Assembly: GCF_001676615.1 (NCBI RefSeq)
Contig: NZ_LYXZ01000056.1
Coordinates: 208,229 to 272,228 of the forward strand
Origin: Labrys sp. WJW
Lineage (GTDB): Bacteria > Pseudomonadota > Alphaproteobacteria > Rhizobiales > Labraceae
DNA: 64,000 nucleotides
Reading direction: 5' to 3'
Positions 36,180 to 45,031 of the stretch are shown one piece after another (position 1 is the first letter of the stretch; every line of letters starts with the position of its first letter). The notes under the pieces were generated by a model. That model was not told the origin of the DNA. It was given only the letters and a program-made list of their open reading frames with translations, and did not search any database. A program made the translations under genes and the position numbers.

Positions 36180-37811
36180 TCACTCCAGGCCGCCGACTGC
36201 CGTTTCCACGGCCGCCAGGATGCGGCCGCTACGGGCAAGTTCGAGTATGGATTGCATTTCGTGGTGGTACCAGCGGTCTCCGTCAAGGGCCGGCGCGATT
36301 TCGGCGCGGATCGCATCGAGCGCCGCCTGCGAGCCCTTGCCGATCGGGTAGTCCTTGCTGCGGTCGGCAACCAGAGAAAGCGCCTGGGCCGCCATCAGCA
36401 TCTCGACGGCAACGATCTGCTCGACATTCTCCACCACGGTGCGGGCCTTGCGCGCACACCAGGTGGAGTTGGAGACATGATCCTCCGCATTGCTCTTGCC
36501 GGGAATGGAGTCGACCGAGCCGGGCGTGGCGAGGCCGCGGTTTTCCATGACCAGGGCCGACATCGAGCATTGCACCGTGGCAAAGCCGGTATTGAGGCCG
36601 CGCTGGCCGGCGAGGAGGTTGCGCGGCAGGCCATAGCTCATCACCGGATCGATCAACCGGGCGAGGCGGCGTTCGGAAATGGCGCCGAGATCGGTCATGG
36701 CGATGGCAAGCAGATCCATGGCCTGGGCGACATAGGCGCCGTGGAAATGGCCGCCCGAGATCGAGACATAGCTGCCGTCGTCATTGGCGAACATCAGCGG
36801 GTTGTCGGTGGCCGAGTTCATTTCCACCCCGAGTATGCCGTCGGCATAGGCGAGGGCCTCGAAGACCGGGCCGTGCACCTGCGGGGCGCAGCGCAGCGAA
36901 TAGACGTCCTGCACGCGCGGGGGCACCGGCTTGGCCGGGTCGCGCGCCTCGTCGGGATAGAGGATGGCGCGAGCGCCTTCCGAGCAGCGCTTGGAATCGC
37001 CGGCGATGCGCAGCAGGTTGCGGGCGGTGCGCGCCTGGCCGCGATGCGGCCGCGCCGCATGCACGCGCGGGTCGAAAGCGGCCAGTTCTCCGCGCAGGGC
37101 CTCCAGCGTCAGAGCGAGCGCGATGTCGGCATGTTTGAGGATGCGCTTGGCATCCTCCTGGGCAAGGGCTGCGATGGCCAGCGATACGGTGGAACCGTTG
37201 ATGATAGCCGAGGCTTCCTTGGCCCCCATCTTGTATTCGGGCTCGAAGCCGGCCCGGCGCGCGGCTTCGGGCGCCGGATAGACCTTGCCCTTATACTCGA
37301 CCTGGACGTCCTCGAACCCTCGGATGGCGCCGGCGAGATAGGCGAGGGGAGCGAGGTCGCCGGAAGCGCCGACCGAGCCCTTGGAAGGAATCACGGGGTG
37401 CAGGCCGGCATTGAGGAAGCCGACGAGACGGTCCATCAGCGGCAGCGTCGCGCCCGAATAGGCGGAGGCAAAGGCATTGGCGCGCAGTAGCATGGTCGCG
37501 CGCACGATCTCGCGCGCGAAGGGCTCGCCGATGCCGGTGGCATGGGCGCGGATGGTCTGATCCTGGTAATGCGTCATGTTGGCGACGGGAATGCGCACGT
37601 CCTTGAACAGGCCAACGCCCGTGTTGAAGGCGTACATCAGCGGAGCCTGATCGGTCAGCCAGTTGGCGTCGATATAATCGCGCGCCGTGCCTACCGCGGC
37701 GCGGGCCTTGGCCTCGATGCCCGCCTTCTCGAAGCGGCCTGCCTTCTCAGAGCGCGCGACGCGGACGACCTTGGCACCGGTCATACGTCGCCCGTCTATG
37801 GTGACAGCCAT
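36180..37811 (-). CDS. HAL/PAL-family aromatic amino acid or histidine ammonia-lyase
   Basis: A 543-residue MIO enzyme that removes ammonia from histidine or an aromatic amino acid. The MIO-forming A149-S150-G151 lies in GSVGASGDLAPLA. Other family features are Y60-AFNTGVG (catalytic Tyr loop), QDVYSLRCAPQVHG, NSATDNPL and ISGGHFHGA. True HutH proteins have YGxNTGFG and GGNFHGE, so this is probably a divergent member and the substrate is uncertain. No other hut gene is nearby, and the partner gene is a sugar kinase. The length (about 40 residues more than typical HutH) also supports a distinct subgroup. Confidence 0.85.
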   Translation of the reverse strand: MAVTIDGRRMTGAKVVRVARSEKAGRFEKAGIEAKARAAVGTARDYIDANWLTDQAPLMYAFNTGVGLFKDVRIPVANMTHYQDQTIRAHATGIGEPFAREIVRATMLLRANAFASAYSGATLPLMDRLVGFLNAGLHPVIPSKGSVGASGDLAPLAYLAGAIRGFEDVQVEYKGKVYPAPEAARRAGFEPEYKMGAKEASAIINGSTVSLAIAALAQEDAKRILKHADIALALTLEALRGELAAFDPRVHAARPHRGQARTARNLLRIAGDSKRCSEGARAILYPDEARDPAKPVPPRVQDVYSLRCAPQVHGPVFEALAYADGILGVEMNSATDNPLMFANDDGSYVSISGGHFHGAYVAQAMDLLAIAMTDLGAISERRLARLIDPVMSYGLPRNLLAGQRGLNTGFATVQCSMSALVMENRGLATPGSVDSIPGKSNAEDHVSNSTWCARKARTVVENVEQIVAVEMLMAAQALSLVADRSKDYPIGKGSQAALDAIRAEIAPALDGDRWYHHEMQSILELARSGRILAAVETAVGGLE

Positions 37812-37848
37812 GGCCTCCCCCGCATCGCGCTCGATATCCTTGACCTAT

Positions 37849-37948
37849 GCGTTTTGCGATTTGGAGGTTACGCCAAGAATCGCAAGGACGCGTCGAACCA
37901 AAGAGTGAGAGCAAACAAGTGTTTCCGTCAAAACGCGCTTTGCTCTAG
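37849..37948. repeat. Dispersed ~100-base repeat, copy A
   Basis: This stretch matches copy B (40822-40924) over about 100 bases, with the shared blocks TTGCGAT, GACGCGTCGAA, GAGCAAA and CGCGCTTTGCTCTAG. Both begin with GCGTNTTGCGAT and end with the same CTAG. It lies between the ammonia-lyase start and the YbdK stop. Confidence 0.75.
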
Positions 37949-37976
37949 CAGAAGCGGATCGAAACGCAACCGGCCT

Positions 37977-39128
37977 TCAGCCGCTGGCAGCAAGGCCTGC
38001 GGCCAGTGGCGCAGCCGTCCTGTCCGCCAGCCAACAGACCACGGCGTGGATGGCCTCTTCCGTCGTTGCGCCGGCGGCGATGCGCTCTTCATAAACCGTC
38101 AATTGCCCATCGGCGCTGGTGCCCGTGCGCAGGATCATCTGGGCCGTCGCCAATTCCTCGCTGCAGCCGAGCAACTCGGCATCTTCCCAGACCAGATCGA
38201 GCAGTTCCGTCAGCATATTGGCGGCGCTTCGCGCCTGCCCGCTATGCAGGTCGATGAGCGAGCCGTGGATGCCGTAGCGCTGCGCCCGCCATTTGTTTTC
38301 CTCGACGATCGCACGCCCCGGCGACGTCAGGCCACGATTGAGGTCCGGCTTTCGGATGAGGTGCCGCACCAGGCTGCGATAAAGCGCGGCGATGGCAAGG
38401 GCATCCTCCACATTCGTGCAGACATCGGTGATCCGCAGCTCCAGCGTGGGCAGATGGCTGGAGGGTCTTATCGCCCACCACAGGAAACTGGTGTCGTCGA
38501 TGATGCGGTTGCTCACCAGCGTGTCGACATAGGTCCGATAGTCCTCCTCGCTCCGGAAGAGGTCGGGCAAGCCCGAGCGGGGCAATTCCGCATAGATGTT
38601 CTGGCGATAGCCCATCAGGCCGGTCGGGCGCGACTGCCAGAACGGCGAGGAAGTCGAAAGCGCCAGCAGCAAAGGCAGATAGGGCAACATGCGGGTCATC
38701 AAGTCCACTCGCGAGTGTTCCTGAGGAATCTCGACATGAACGTGCATGCCGCAAATCATCTTGCGGCGTGCGAGCATCTGCAGGTCACGCGTGACCTTGC
38801 CATAGCGATTGGCATGGGTGGGATGCTGCTCGGACCATTCGGCAGAAGGGTGCGTGCCCGCGGCCAGGATGCCGAGATCGTGCTTGAAGGAGAGGTCCTG
38901 CAAGGCCTGGCGGCAGCCCACCAGTTGCAGCCTCGCATCCTTCATGTTGCGGCAGGGAGTCGTTGCAATCTCGATCTGCGCTTGCAGCAACTCGCGTGTA
39001 ACGTGTTTGCCCAGCATTTGCCGGGCCTCGTCGAAGAACTCGGCCGACATGGTTTCCTGCACAGCGCCGGTCCGGCGCTGGAACACGAAATACTCCTCCT
39101 CGATACCGAAGGTGTAGGGATGCTCCAT
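37977..39128 (-). CDS. ybdK: YbdK-type carboxylate-amine ligase (GCS2 family)
   Basis: A 383-residue member of the glutamate-cysteine ligase type 2 family. The N-terminal TFGIEEEYFVFQ carries the metal-binding glutamates; ICGMHVHVEIP and ELRITDVCTNVEDALAIAALYRSLV are further conserved blocks. Such enzymes join a carboxylate to an amine using ATP; YbdK itself has weak gamma-glutamylcysteine ligase activity, and the natural substrate is mostly unknown. ATG 39128 follows GGAGGAC three bases upstream, a strong ribosome site, so the longer upstream frame is rejected. It lies downstream of the glnA terminator. Confidence 0.9.
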   Translation of the reverse strand: MEHPYTFGIEEEYFVFQRRTGAVQETMSAEFFDEARQMLGKHVTRELLQAQIEIATTPCRNMKDARLQLVGCRQALQDLSFKHDLGILAAGTHPSAEWSEQHPTHANRYGKVTRDLQMLARRKMICGMHVHVEIPQEHSRVDLMTRMLPYLPLLLALSTSSPFWQSRPTGLMGYRQNIYAELPRSGLPDLFRSEEDYRTYVDTLVSNRIIDDTSFLWWAIRPSSHLPTLELRITDVCTNVEDALAIAALYRSLVRHLIRKPDLNRGLTSPGRAIVEENKWRAQRYGIHGSLIDLHSGQARSAANMLTELLDLVWEDAELLGCSEELATAQMILRTGTSADGQLTVYEERIAAGATTEEAIHAVVCWLADRTAAPLAAGLAASG

Positions 39129-39280
39129 GCTGTCCTCCGATCGGTGTCGGGCAGTGATCCGGGCCTCGATGCAGCTCTCTAACGCAGGCCGCCCGCAGAA
39201 GGTCCCGGGCAGATACAATTCCCTTACATTGGCGAGGAGCGAGCGTTCTCGAGCCCCCTGTAGGCAATACCAAAGAGTAA

Positions 39281-39310
39281 AGGAAAGGCCGGTGCATTGC
39301 TGCACCGGCC
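39281..39310 (-). terminator. Rho-independent terminator of glnA
   Basis: A perfect 10-base stem (GGCCGGTGCA 39287-39296 with TGCACCGGCC 39301-39310) with a TTGC loop. On the minus strand it is followed by TTTCCTTTACTCTTT. It is 35 bases after the glnA stop. Confidence 0.85.
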
Positions 39311-39344
39311 CCCGCTCGGCTCTCTCTGGATGGTTTTTGAGTTG

Positions 39345-40754
39345 TTAGACCGAGTAGTACATCTCGAATTCGACCGGATGCGGCGTCATCTCGAAGCGCA
39401 TCACTTCCTGCATCTTCAGCTCGATGAAGCTGTTGATGAAGTCGTCGGTGAACACGCCGCCCTTCTTGAGATACTCGCGGTCCTTGTCGAGGGCAGCGAG
39501 AGCCTCGCGCAGCGAGCCGCAGACGGTCGGGATCTTCTTGAGCTCCTTGGGCGGCAGGTCGTAGAGATCCTTGTCCATCGCCGGGCCGGGATCGATCTTG
39601 TTGAGGATGCCGTCCATGCCGGCCATGAACAGGGCTGCAAAGGCGAGATAGGGGTTCGCCGCCGGATCGGGGAAGCGGACCTCGACGCGCTTGGCCTTCG
39701 GGTTGGTCGTGTAGGGGATGCGGCAGGAAGCCGAGCGGTTGCGGGCCGAATAGGCCAGCAGCACCGGCGCTTCGTAGCCGGGGACCAGGCGCTTGTAGGA
39801 GTTGGTCGCCGGGTTGGTGAAGGCGTTCAGCGACTTGGCATGCTTGATGATGCCGCCGATATAGTGAAGGCAGGTCTCGGAGAGGTCGGCATATTTGTTG
39901 CCGGCGAACACCGGCTTGCCGTCCTTCCAGATCGACTGGTGCACATGCATGCCCGAGCCGTTGTCGCCGAAGACGGGCTTGGGCATGAAGGTTGCCGTCT
40001 TGCCATAGGTGTGGGCGACGTTGTGAATGGCGTACTTGTAGATCTGCAGGTGGTCGGCCATCGTCACCAGCGTACCGAACTTCATGCCGAGTTCGTGCTG
40101 GGCGGAGGCGACCTCGTGGTGATGCTTCTCGACCACGACGCCCATCTGCTGCATCGCAGCCAGCATTTCCGAGCGCATGTCCTGCGCCGAATCGAGCGGG
40201 GGAACCGGGAAGTAGCCGCCCTTGGTGTTGATGCGGTGGCCGAGATTGCCACCTTCATATTCGGTGTCGAAATTCGTCGGCAGTTCGGTCGAATCGAGCT
40301 TGAAGCCGGTGTTGTAGGGGTCCGCCTTGAAGCGAACGTCATCGAACACGAAGAACTCGGCTTCCGGGCCGAAATAGGCGACGTCACCGATGCCGGTCGA
40401 CTTCAGATAGGCCTCGGCGCGCTTGGCGATGCCACGCGGGTCGCGGCTGTAACCTTCGCCGGTGGAGGGCTCGACCACGTCGCAGGTGATCGACATCGTC
40501 GCTGCCGAGAAGAAGGGATCCATCGTGGCGGTGGTGGGGTCCGGCATCAGGCACATGTCGGATTCGTTGATCGCCTTCCAGCCAGCGATGGAGGAACCGT
40601 CGAACATCGTGCCTTCCGTGAAGATCTCCTCATCCACCAGGGAGACGTCGAAGGTCACATGCTGCCACTTGCCGCGCGGGTCAGTGAAGCGAAAATCGAC
40701 ATATTTGACGTCATTGTCCTTGATCGCCTTCAGGACATCCTTGGCGGTCTTCAT
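39345..40754 (-). CDS. glnA: Type I glutamine synthetase
   Basis: A 469-residue dodecameric enzyme that makes glutamine from glutamate, ammonia and ATP. Conserved blocks are present: DFRFTDPRGKWQH, FDGSSIAGW, the metal/glutamate site PEAEFFVF and HHHEVASAQHE, the ATP motif NGSGMHVHQS, and NRSASCRIP. The adenylylation site is Tyr398 in KDLYDLPP. MKTAKDVLK at 40754 is the expected N-terminus; upstream AAAGGG is somewhat distant. It follows glnB, with a repeat copy between them. Expression is likely from the sigma-54 promoter of glnB and from additional promoters. Confidence 0.97.
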   Translation of the reverse strand: MKTAKDVLKAIKDNDVKYVDFRFTDPRGKWQHVTFDVSLVDEEIFTEGTMFDGSSIAGWKAINESDMCLMPDPTTATMDPFFSAATMSITCDVVEPSTGEGYSRDPRGIAKRAEAYLKSTGIGDVAYFGPEAEFFVFDDVRFKADPYNTGFKLDSTELPTNFDTEYEGGNLGHRINTKGGYFPVPPLDSAQDMRSEMLAAMQQMGVVVEKHHHEVASAQHELGMKFGTLVTMADHLQIYKYAIHNVAHTYGKTATFMPKPVFGDNGSGMHVHQSIWKDGKPVFAGNKYADLSETCLHYIGGIIKHAKSLNAFTNPATNSYKRLVPGYEAPVLLAYSARNRSASCRIPYTTNPKAKRVEVRFPDPAANPYLAFAALFMAGMDGILNKIDPGPAMDKDLYDLPPKELKKIPTVCGSLREALAALDKDREYLKKGGVFTDDFINSFIELKMQEVMRFEMTPHPVEFEMYYSV

Positions 40755-40821
40755 CTGGTGCAACCCTTTCGTTCGTTTGGGCACTATCTTTTAAGGCGCG
40801 AACCGAGGCCCGCTGATTGCC

Positions 40822-40924
40822 AGAGCGTCTTGCGATTGGACGGGATCACCGGAAATCGCAAAGACGCGTCGAAATACAAAGCCAGAGCAAATAGGCGTTC
40901 AGCCATGAACGCGCTTTGCTCTAG
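40822..40924. repeat. Dispersed ~100-base repeat, copy B, overlapping the glnB stop
   Basis: Match to copy A (37849-37948), lying between glnB and glnA. Its end, GCTTTGCTCTAG, supplies the TAG stop codon of glnB on the minus strand (TAGAGCAAAGCGC). The same TAGAGCAAAACGC string forms the stop of the metzincin-like gene at 32549. So this repeat edge seems compatible with, or captured at, gene ends. Confidence 0.75.
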
Positions 40925-41259
40925 ATGGCGTCGAGGCCACTCTCGCCGGTGCGGATGCGGATGGCTTCCTCGATGTTGAGGACGAAGATCTTGCCATCGC
41001 CGATCCGGCCCGTCTGGGCGGCCTTGCGGATGGCGTCGATGGCGCGCTCGACACGCTCGTCCGGCACCACAACCTCGATCTTCACCTTGGGAAGAAAATC
41101 GACGACATATTCGGCGCCGCGATAAAGTTCCGTGTGGCCTTTCTGCCGCCCGAATCCCTTCGCTTCCGTCACCGTAATGCCCTGCAGGCCGACCTCCTGC
41201 AGCGCTTCCTTCACCTCGTCCAACTTGAAGGGCTTGATGATGGCTTCAATTTTCTTCAT
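40921..41259 (-). CDS. glnB: PII nitrogen regulatory protein GlnB
   Basis: A 112-residue trimeric PII signal protein. It carries the T-loop uridylylation site Tyr51 in LYRGAEYVVDFLPKVK, the B-loop (QTGRIGDGKIFV, 82-93) that binds ATP/ADP and 2-oxoglutarate, and the usual MKKIEAIIKPFKLDEV start. It senses carbon/nitrogen balance and controls glutamine synthetase adenylylation and NtrB. It is the first gene of a glnBA unit. Its stop codon lies inside a dispersed repeat. Confidence 0.97.
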   Translation of the reverse strand: MKKIEAIIKPFKLDEVKEALQEVGLQGITVTEAKGFGRQKGHTELYRGAEYVVDFLPKVKIEVVVPDERVERAIDAIRKAAQTGRIGDGKIFVLNIEEAIRIRTGESGLDAI

Positions 41260-41307
41260 GGGGTCTCCTCGATTTCAGCACATAGTGCGCAGAAACCTCC
41301 TTGCTGG

Positions 41308-41325
41308 TAGCAGGTCGCATGCCAA
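41308..41325 (-). promoter_or_regulatory. Sigma-54 promoter of glnB
   Basis: Minus-strand TTGGCATGCGACCTGCTA, with GG and GC exactly 10 bases apart (-24/-12). It would start transcription near 41296, about 37 bases before the glnB ATG. A partial NtrC-like site TGCAC...GGCG lies at 41408-41424, about 100 bases upstream. NtrC-activated glnBA transcription is well known in Rhizobiales. Confidence 0.75.
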
Positions 41326-41542
41326 ACCGCCAACAGGAAAATTTTCTTTTATCTTCAAGATGTTGAGGCGTTAGGTGCTGAAAAATGGGCAAGCGATGCC
41401 GGAAGACTGCACAATTTTTCGGCGACCTGCCAATAAAATATGCGCCCCGAGAGGGTAATTTTCAGCGCTTGACGTGAAGGAACGCATTTTTTCCACCGAA
41501 TGCGACGAGGTGGCGCATGCCAGGGAAGGTTTGGAGGACGTT

Positions 41543-43015
41543 TTGATTGAGTTACTGACCCCGTCCGAAATGGCCGATGCGGATCGTCTTGCCATTGCCG
41601 AGGCCATGACGGCCGACCAGTTGCTCGAGAGGGCCGGGCGGGCCGTGGCCGATGTCGCGGCGCGACACCCCTTCAACACGCCGATCCTGGTTTTGTGCGG
41701 CACCGGCCTGAATGGGGGCGATGGCTTCGTTGCCGCCCGTATCCTGCGCGAAAGGGGCTATCGGGTCCGGCTCGGCCTGCTGGGCCCGGTTTCGGCGCTG
41801 GGGGGAGAGGTCGCCTATGCTGCCGAGAAATGGGGGCAGCCGGTGGAGGATGCTCTGGCGCTGTCGCTCCCCAAGGAAGGAATCATCATCGATGCGCTGC
41901 TCGGCGCCGGGCTTTCCCGCGACATCGGCGGCCCGCTCGCCGCGTTGGTCGAACGGATCAATGCTTCGGGCCTGCAGGTCATCGCAGTCGATCTGCCCTC
42001 CGGCATCGATGGGGCGACCGGCCAGATCCGCGGCGTGGCCATCAAGGCGCACGAGACGGTGACCTTCTTCCGGCGCAAGCCTGGACATCTGCTGCTGCCG
42101 GGCAAGCTCAATTGCGGTGCGGTCCGGATTGCGGATATCGGCATTGCGGACAATGTGCTGGCAACCATCCGGCCGCGGACTTTCGTCAACCAGCCTTCCC
42201 TGTGGCAGCCCTGTTTTCCGCATCCCGGGCCGGCGGGACATAAATATGCGCGGGGGCATCTGGTGGTGCTGTCCGCCGGCATTGAAGGGACGGGGGCGGC
42301 ACGGTTGGCGGCCAAGGCCGGATTGCGTGTCGGCGCGGGGCTTGTGACGGTTGCCAGTCCTTCCGACGCTCTCGGCATCCATGCTGCCTCGCTCGATGCC
42401 ATCATGGTGCGGCGCTGCGATGGCCCGGAAGGCCTCGCCGTCATGCTGGAAGATGCCCGGCGCAATGCATTCGTCGTGGGGCCCGCTTTGCCGCCGGATG
42501 AGGAGACCCGCGCCAAGGTCGATCTGGTTCTTTCTTCCGCGCGAGCCGTGCTGATCGACGCCGGCGCGCTCTCCGCCTTTGCCGCCGAGCGCATTCATTT
42601 CATCGCCACGCTGCGGGCTGCGCTCGGGCCCGTCGTTCTCACGCCCCATGAGGGCGAATTCGCACGCGTCTTCGACGACATTGCCGGAAAACATGCTGAC
42701 AAGCTCCAGCGGGCCCGTGCAGCCGCCGAGGCAACCGGCGCTGTGATCGTGCTGAAGGGGGCCGATACCGTGATCGCAGCACCGGACGGGCGCGCCGCCA
42801 TCAACGCCAACGCACCGCCGACCCTGGCGACGGCCGGCTCCGGCGACGTGCTCTCCGGCCTGATCGGCGGGCTTCTCGCTCAATCGATGCCGGCCTTCGA
42901 AGCCGCCAGCGCGGCCGTCTGGCTGCATGGCGAGGCGGCCCATCTGTTCGGGCCGGGGCTCACCGCCGACGACTTGCCGGTGATGTTGCCCAAGGCCCTC
43001 GCAGCCTTGTCGTGA
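41543..43015 (+). CDS. nnr: Bifunctional NAD(P)H-hydrate epimerase / dehydratase
   Basis: A 490-residue metabolite-repair enzyme. The N-terminal YjeF_N domain (about 1-210) epimerises NAD(P)HX, with LVLCGTGLNGGDGFVAAR and the DLPSGID motif. The C-terminal CarkD domain (about 220-488) is an ADP- or ATP-dependent dehydratase, with GHKYARGHLVVLSA, HEGEFARVF and NAPPTLATAGSGDVLSGLIGG. TTG at 41543 is the likely start, with GGAGGA four bases upstream; a GTG 23 codons earlier has no ribosome site. It is divergent from glnB, a common arrangement in the order. Confidence 0.9.
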   Translation: MIELLTPSEMADADRLAIAEAMTADQLLERAGRAVADVAARHPFNTPILVLCGTGLNGGDGFVAARILRERGYRVRLGLLGPVSALGGEVAYAAEKWGQPVEDALALSLPKEGIIIDALLGAGLSRDIGGPLAALVERINASGLQVIAVDLPSGIDGATGQIRGVAIKAHETVTFFRRKPGHLLLPGKLNCGAVRIADIGIADNVLATIRPRTFVNQPSLWQPCFPHPGPAGHKYARGHLVVLSAGIEGTGAARLAAKAGLRVGAGLVTVASPSDALGIHAASLDAIMVRRCDGPEGLAVMLEDARRNAFVVGPALPPDEETRAKVDLVLSSARAVLIDAGALSAFAAERIHFIATLRAALGPVVLTPHEGEFARVFDDIAGKHADKLQRARAAAEATGAVIVLKGADTVIAAPDGRAAINANAPPTLATAGSGDVLSGLIGGLLAQSMPAFEAASAAVWLHGEAAHLFGPGLTADDLPVMLPKALAALS

Positions 43016-43031
43016 GCCGTGCCGCATCAAC

Positions 43032-43826
43032 TCATGCCAGGCTTTCGGCGAACAGGTCGACGCCATCGGCCAGGCGGTTGGGCAGAATTGGGCGCTCCTG
43101 CCAATGGGAACCCGAATCCTGGATGGTCTGATGAAAATCGGCACGCACGAATTTGTAGCGGCCGATGACTTGTTCCTCATCCTCTTGCTTGAGGTAGAGC
43201 CCTTCGGCGAGATCGCTGTCCTCAGTCTGGCCCAGGACAGTCGGGACGTCGAGGCCGGCCTCGGCTGCGGCGAGCCGCAGGGATTGCCGCCAGTCCCGCG
43301 ATTTATAGAGCGACGGCCCGACCAGTGCCGGTAGTTCTACCTTCCTGGGCAGGTTGCCTTGATGAACGACCGGTACCGAAACCACGGGCAATCCGGCTAG
43401 CAAGGCATGCCGGCGCGGCGTCGCAAGAAAGGCCGCGCGTTCGCGATCATAGATATCGAACTCGAGAAAATAGTGCGGCAGCCGATCATAGAAGACCGTG
43501 TGCTTGGCAAAGCACCATTCACCGAACATCATGAAACGCCGGCCCAGCAGTATCCTGAATATACGTTCATGAGTTTGCGCCCAGGCCTTGAACAGGTTGA
43601 ACTGGGCTTCGCGCCCGCCACCGGCGAGGATATGGCCGCGCGATTGCAATGTGAGGTTGCCGCTATGGTCGAAGCTTATGGCCGCATTGGCGCCGTCGAG
43701 CTTCTCTTCGAAGACGAGACGGCCGCCGTCAAGCTGGCTGAGCTGAATCTGACCCGTACTGTCGTCGCCGGGTTGCAGCCGCGAGCCGACGAGATGCGGC
43801 GTGCGCGGATATTTGAAGAAGGACAT
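43032..43826 (-). CDS. ATP-dependent RNA ligase family protein
   Basis: A 264-residue covalent nucleotidyltransferase of the RNA-ligase group. All core motifs are visible: I with the adenylated lysine K42 (EEK42LDGAN), III FGEW (101-104), IIIa LEFDIYD (121-127), IV EGLYLK (208-213) and V RYKFVR (223-228). It lacks the long C-terminal domain of T4 Rnl1/Rnl2. Such enzymes seal RNA nicks, often with a kinase/phosphatase partner; none is adjacent. ATG 43826 has AAGGTG upstream. The open frame extends about 100 codons further without homology. Confidence 0.82.
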   Translation of the reverse strand: MSFFKYPRTPHLVGSRLQPGDDSTGQIQLSQLDGGRLVFEEKLDGANAAISFDHSGNLTLQSRGHILAGGGREAQFNLFKAWAQTHERIFRILLGRRFMMFGEWCFAKHTVFYDRLPHYFLEFDIYDRERAAFLATPRRHALLAGLPVVSVPVVHQGNLPRKVELPALVGPSLYKSRDWRQSLRLAAAEAGLDVPTVLGQTEDSDLAEGLYLKQEDEEQVIGRYKFVRADFHQTIQDSGSHWQERPILPNRLADGVDLFAESLA

Positions 43827-44173
43827 GGTCGCACCTTGTACACACGATTTCGCATTCGCCCGGCCAGCAGGCGGCGTAGGAAAATGCGGGCTGTGGGACG
43901 GAGGCCCTGCCTGAACCGACAGGGCCGAGATGCGCGTTACATGGCGAACTCCTGAGTATCGCGTATAGGGGCGATCGCCTGATCGGACAAGCGTCGACAG
44001 GCGCGCGATCGAGGCGGCGCTCCATTCAGCCACTGAACTCGAGGGGCGCCGCAACACGTCCGGGCAAGAGAGCGTGACGGTCTTGTGCGCGCGACCGAAT
44101 TCTGGTGTGACTTTCAAGTCACGCCTGCTGAGCGACACTGCCGACACAAAAGAAAAACCTGGCGGTCCCGGTC
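43827..44173. other. Divergent intergenic region
   Basis: About 350 bases between the RNA ligase and the DUF4239 gene, which point away from each other. Both promoters should be here. I see no strong consensus promoter, hairpin or small gene. Confidence 0.4.
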
Positions 44174-44968
44174 ATGGAAGAAATCTACGGCCTGAGTTTC
44201 CTGGTGCTTTTCAGTTTGAGCGCCGTCGGCGGGGTGATCCTGCGCAGGCACCTGCATGAGGAGCACCTCTCGAAAGAGAACATGGAGGCGCTGCGGCTGG
44301 TGACAGGCCTGCTGGTATCGTTCGCGGCCCTGATCCTGAGCCTGCAACTCTCCACCTCCAGGGCTGAATTCGACGCAGCCAGCAAGGATCGCTCGACCTA
44401 TGCGGCGCATCTGGCGAGCCTCGATCAATGCCTGCGCGATCTCTCCAAGCAAATGGAACCAACACGGCAGTTGTTGCGCCGCTACACCGCCGCGGTGATC
44501 GCCAGCACCTGGCCCGATGAGCCGGCGCCGCAGGTCAAGACCATGCTCGACACCAAGGACATGCCGCTCATGGGCGAGGACAGGGTGCTTGCCGGCATGA
44601 TGAACCGGATCGGTCTGGCGATCGATTCATTCGAGCCCGCCGATGGCATCAGCAAGAACATCGTCGCGCGCTGCCAATTGGACTACAGGGCGGCACTGAC
44701 GGGACGTTGGGCCGTGATCGAGGATACCCACGCTCCGTCCGGCGTGTCCTTCACCCTGATCATCAGCTTCTGGCTGGCCCTCGTCTTTCTCAGCTTCGGC
44801 CTTCAGATCTCGCATCGGCTGTTGAGCAAGATCGTGCTCGCCATCGGCGTGGTGTGCATATCGAGCGTCATGTTCGTGATAACCGACCTGAAGATTCCCT
44901 ATGGCGGCTTCTTCGGCATCTCCAGCATCTCCATGCGCGACGCGCTGGCCGACATGAATCGCGACTGA
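44174..44968 (+). CDS. DUF4239 (bestrophin-like) membrane protein
   Basis: A 264-residue protein with an N-terminal helix pair (about 5-25 and 40-62) and a C-terminal pair (about 193-212 and 217-237) flanking a soluble helical middle. The layout, LVTGLLVSFAALILSLQLSTSRAEFDA and the end part SFWLALVFLSFGLQ, fits DUF4239, a bestrophin-like group. Its function is unknown. It is a single gene convergent with the MCO-like gene. Confidence 0.75.
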   Translation: MEEIYGLSFLVLFSLSAVGGVILRRHLHEEHLSKENMEALRLVTGLLVSFAALILSLQLSTSRAEFDAASKDRSTYAAHLASLDQCLRDLSKQMEPTRQLLRRYTAAVIASTWPDEPAPQVKTMLDTKDMPLMGEDRVLAGMMNRIGLAIDSFEPADGISKNIVARCQLDYRAALTGRWAVIEDTHAPSGVSFTLIISFWLALVFLSFGLQISHRLLSKIVLAIGVVCISSVMFVITDLKIPYGGFFGISSISMRDALADMNRD

Positions 44969-45031
44969 ACCTCCGGAAGCCGCTCGCCATCTCGAAGACG
45001 CCGGCACGGTGACAGCCGGCGGCGCCTTGAT

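Noticed and set aside
36180..37811. Calling the lyase hutH outright
   Set aside because: The catalytic-loop and GGNFHG blocks differ from HutH and no hut genes are adjacent, so the substrate is left open.
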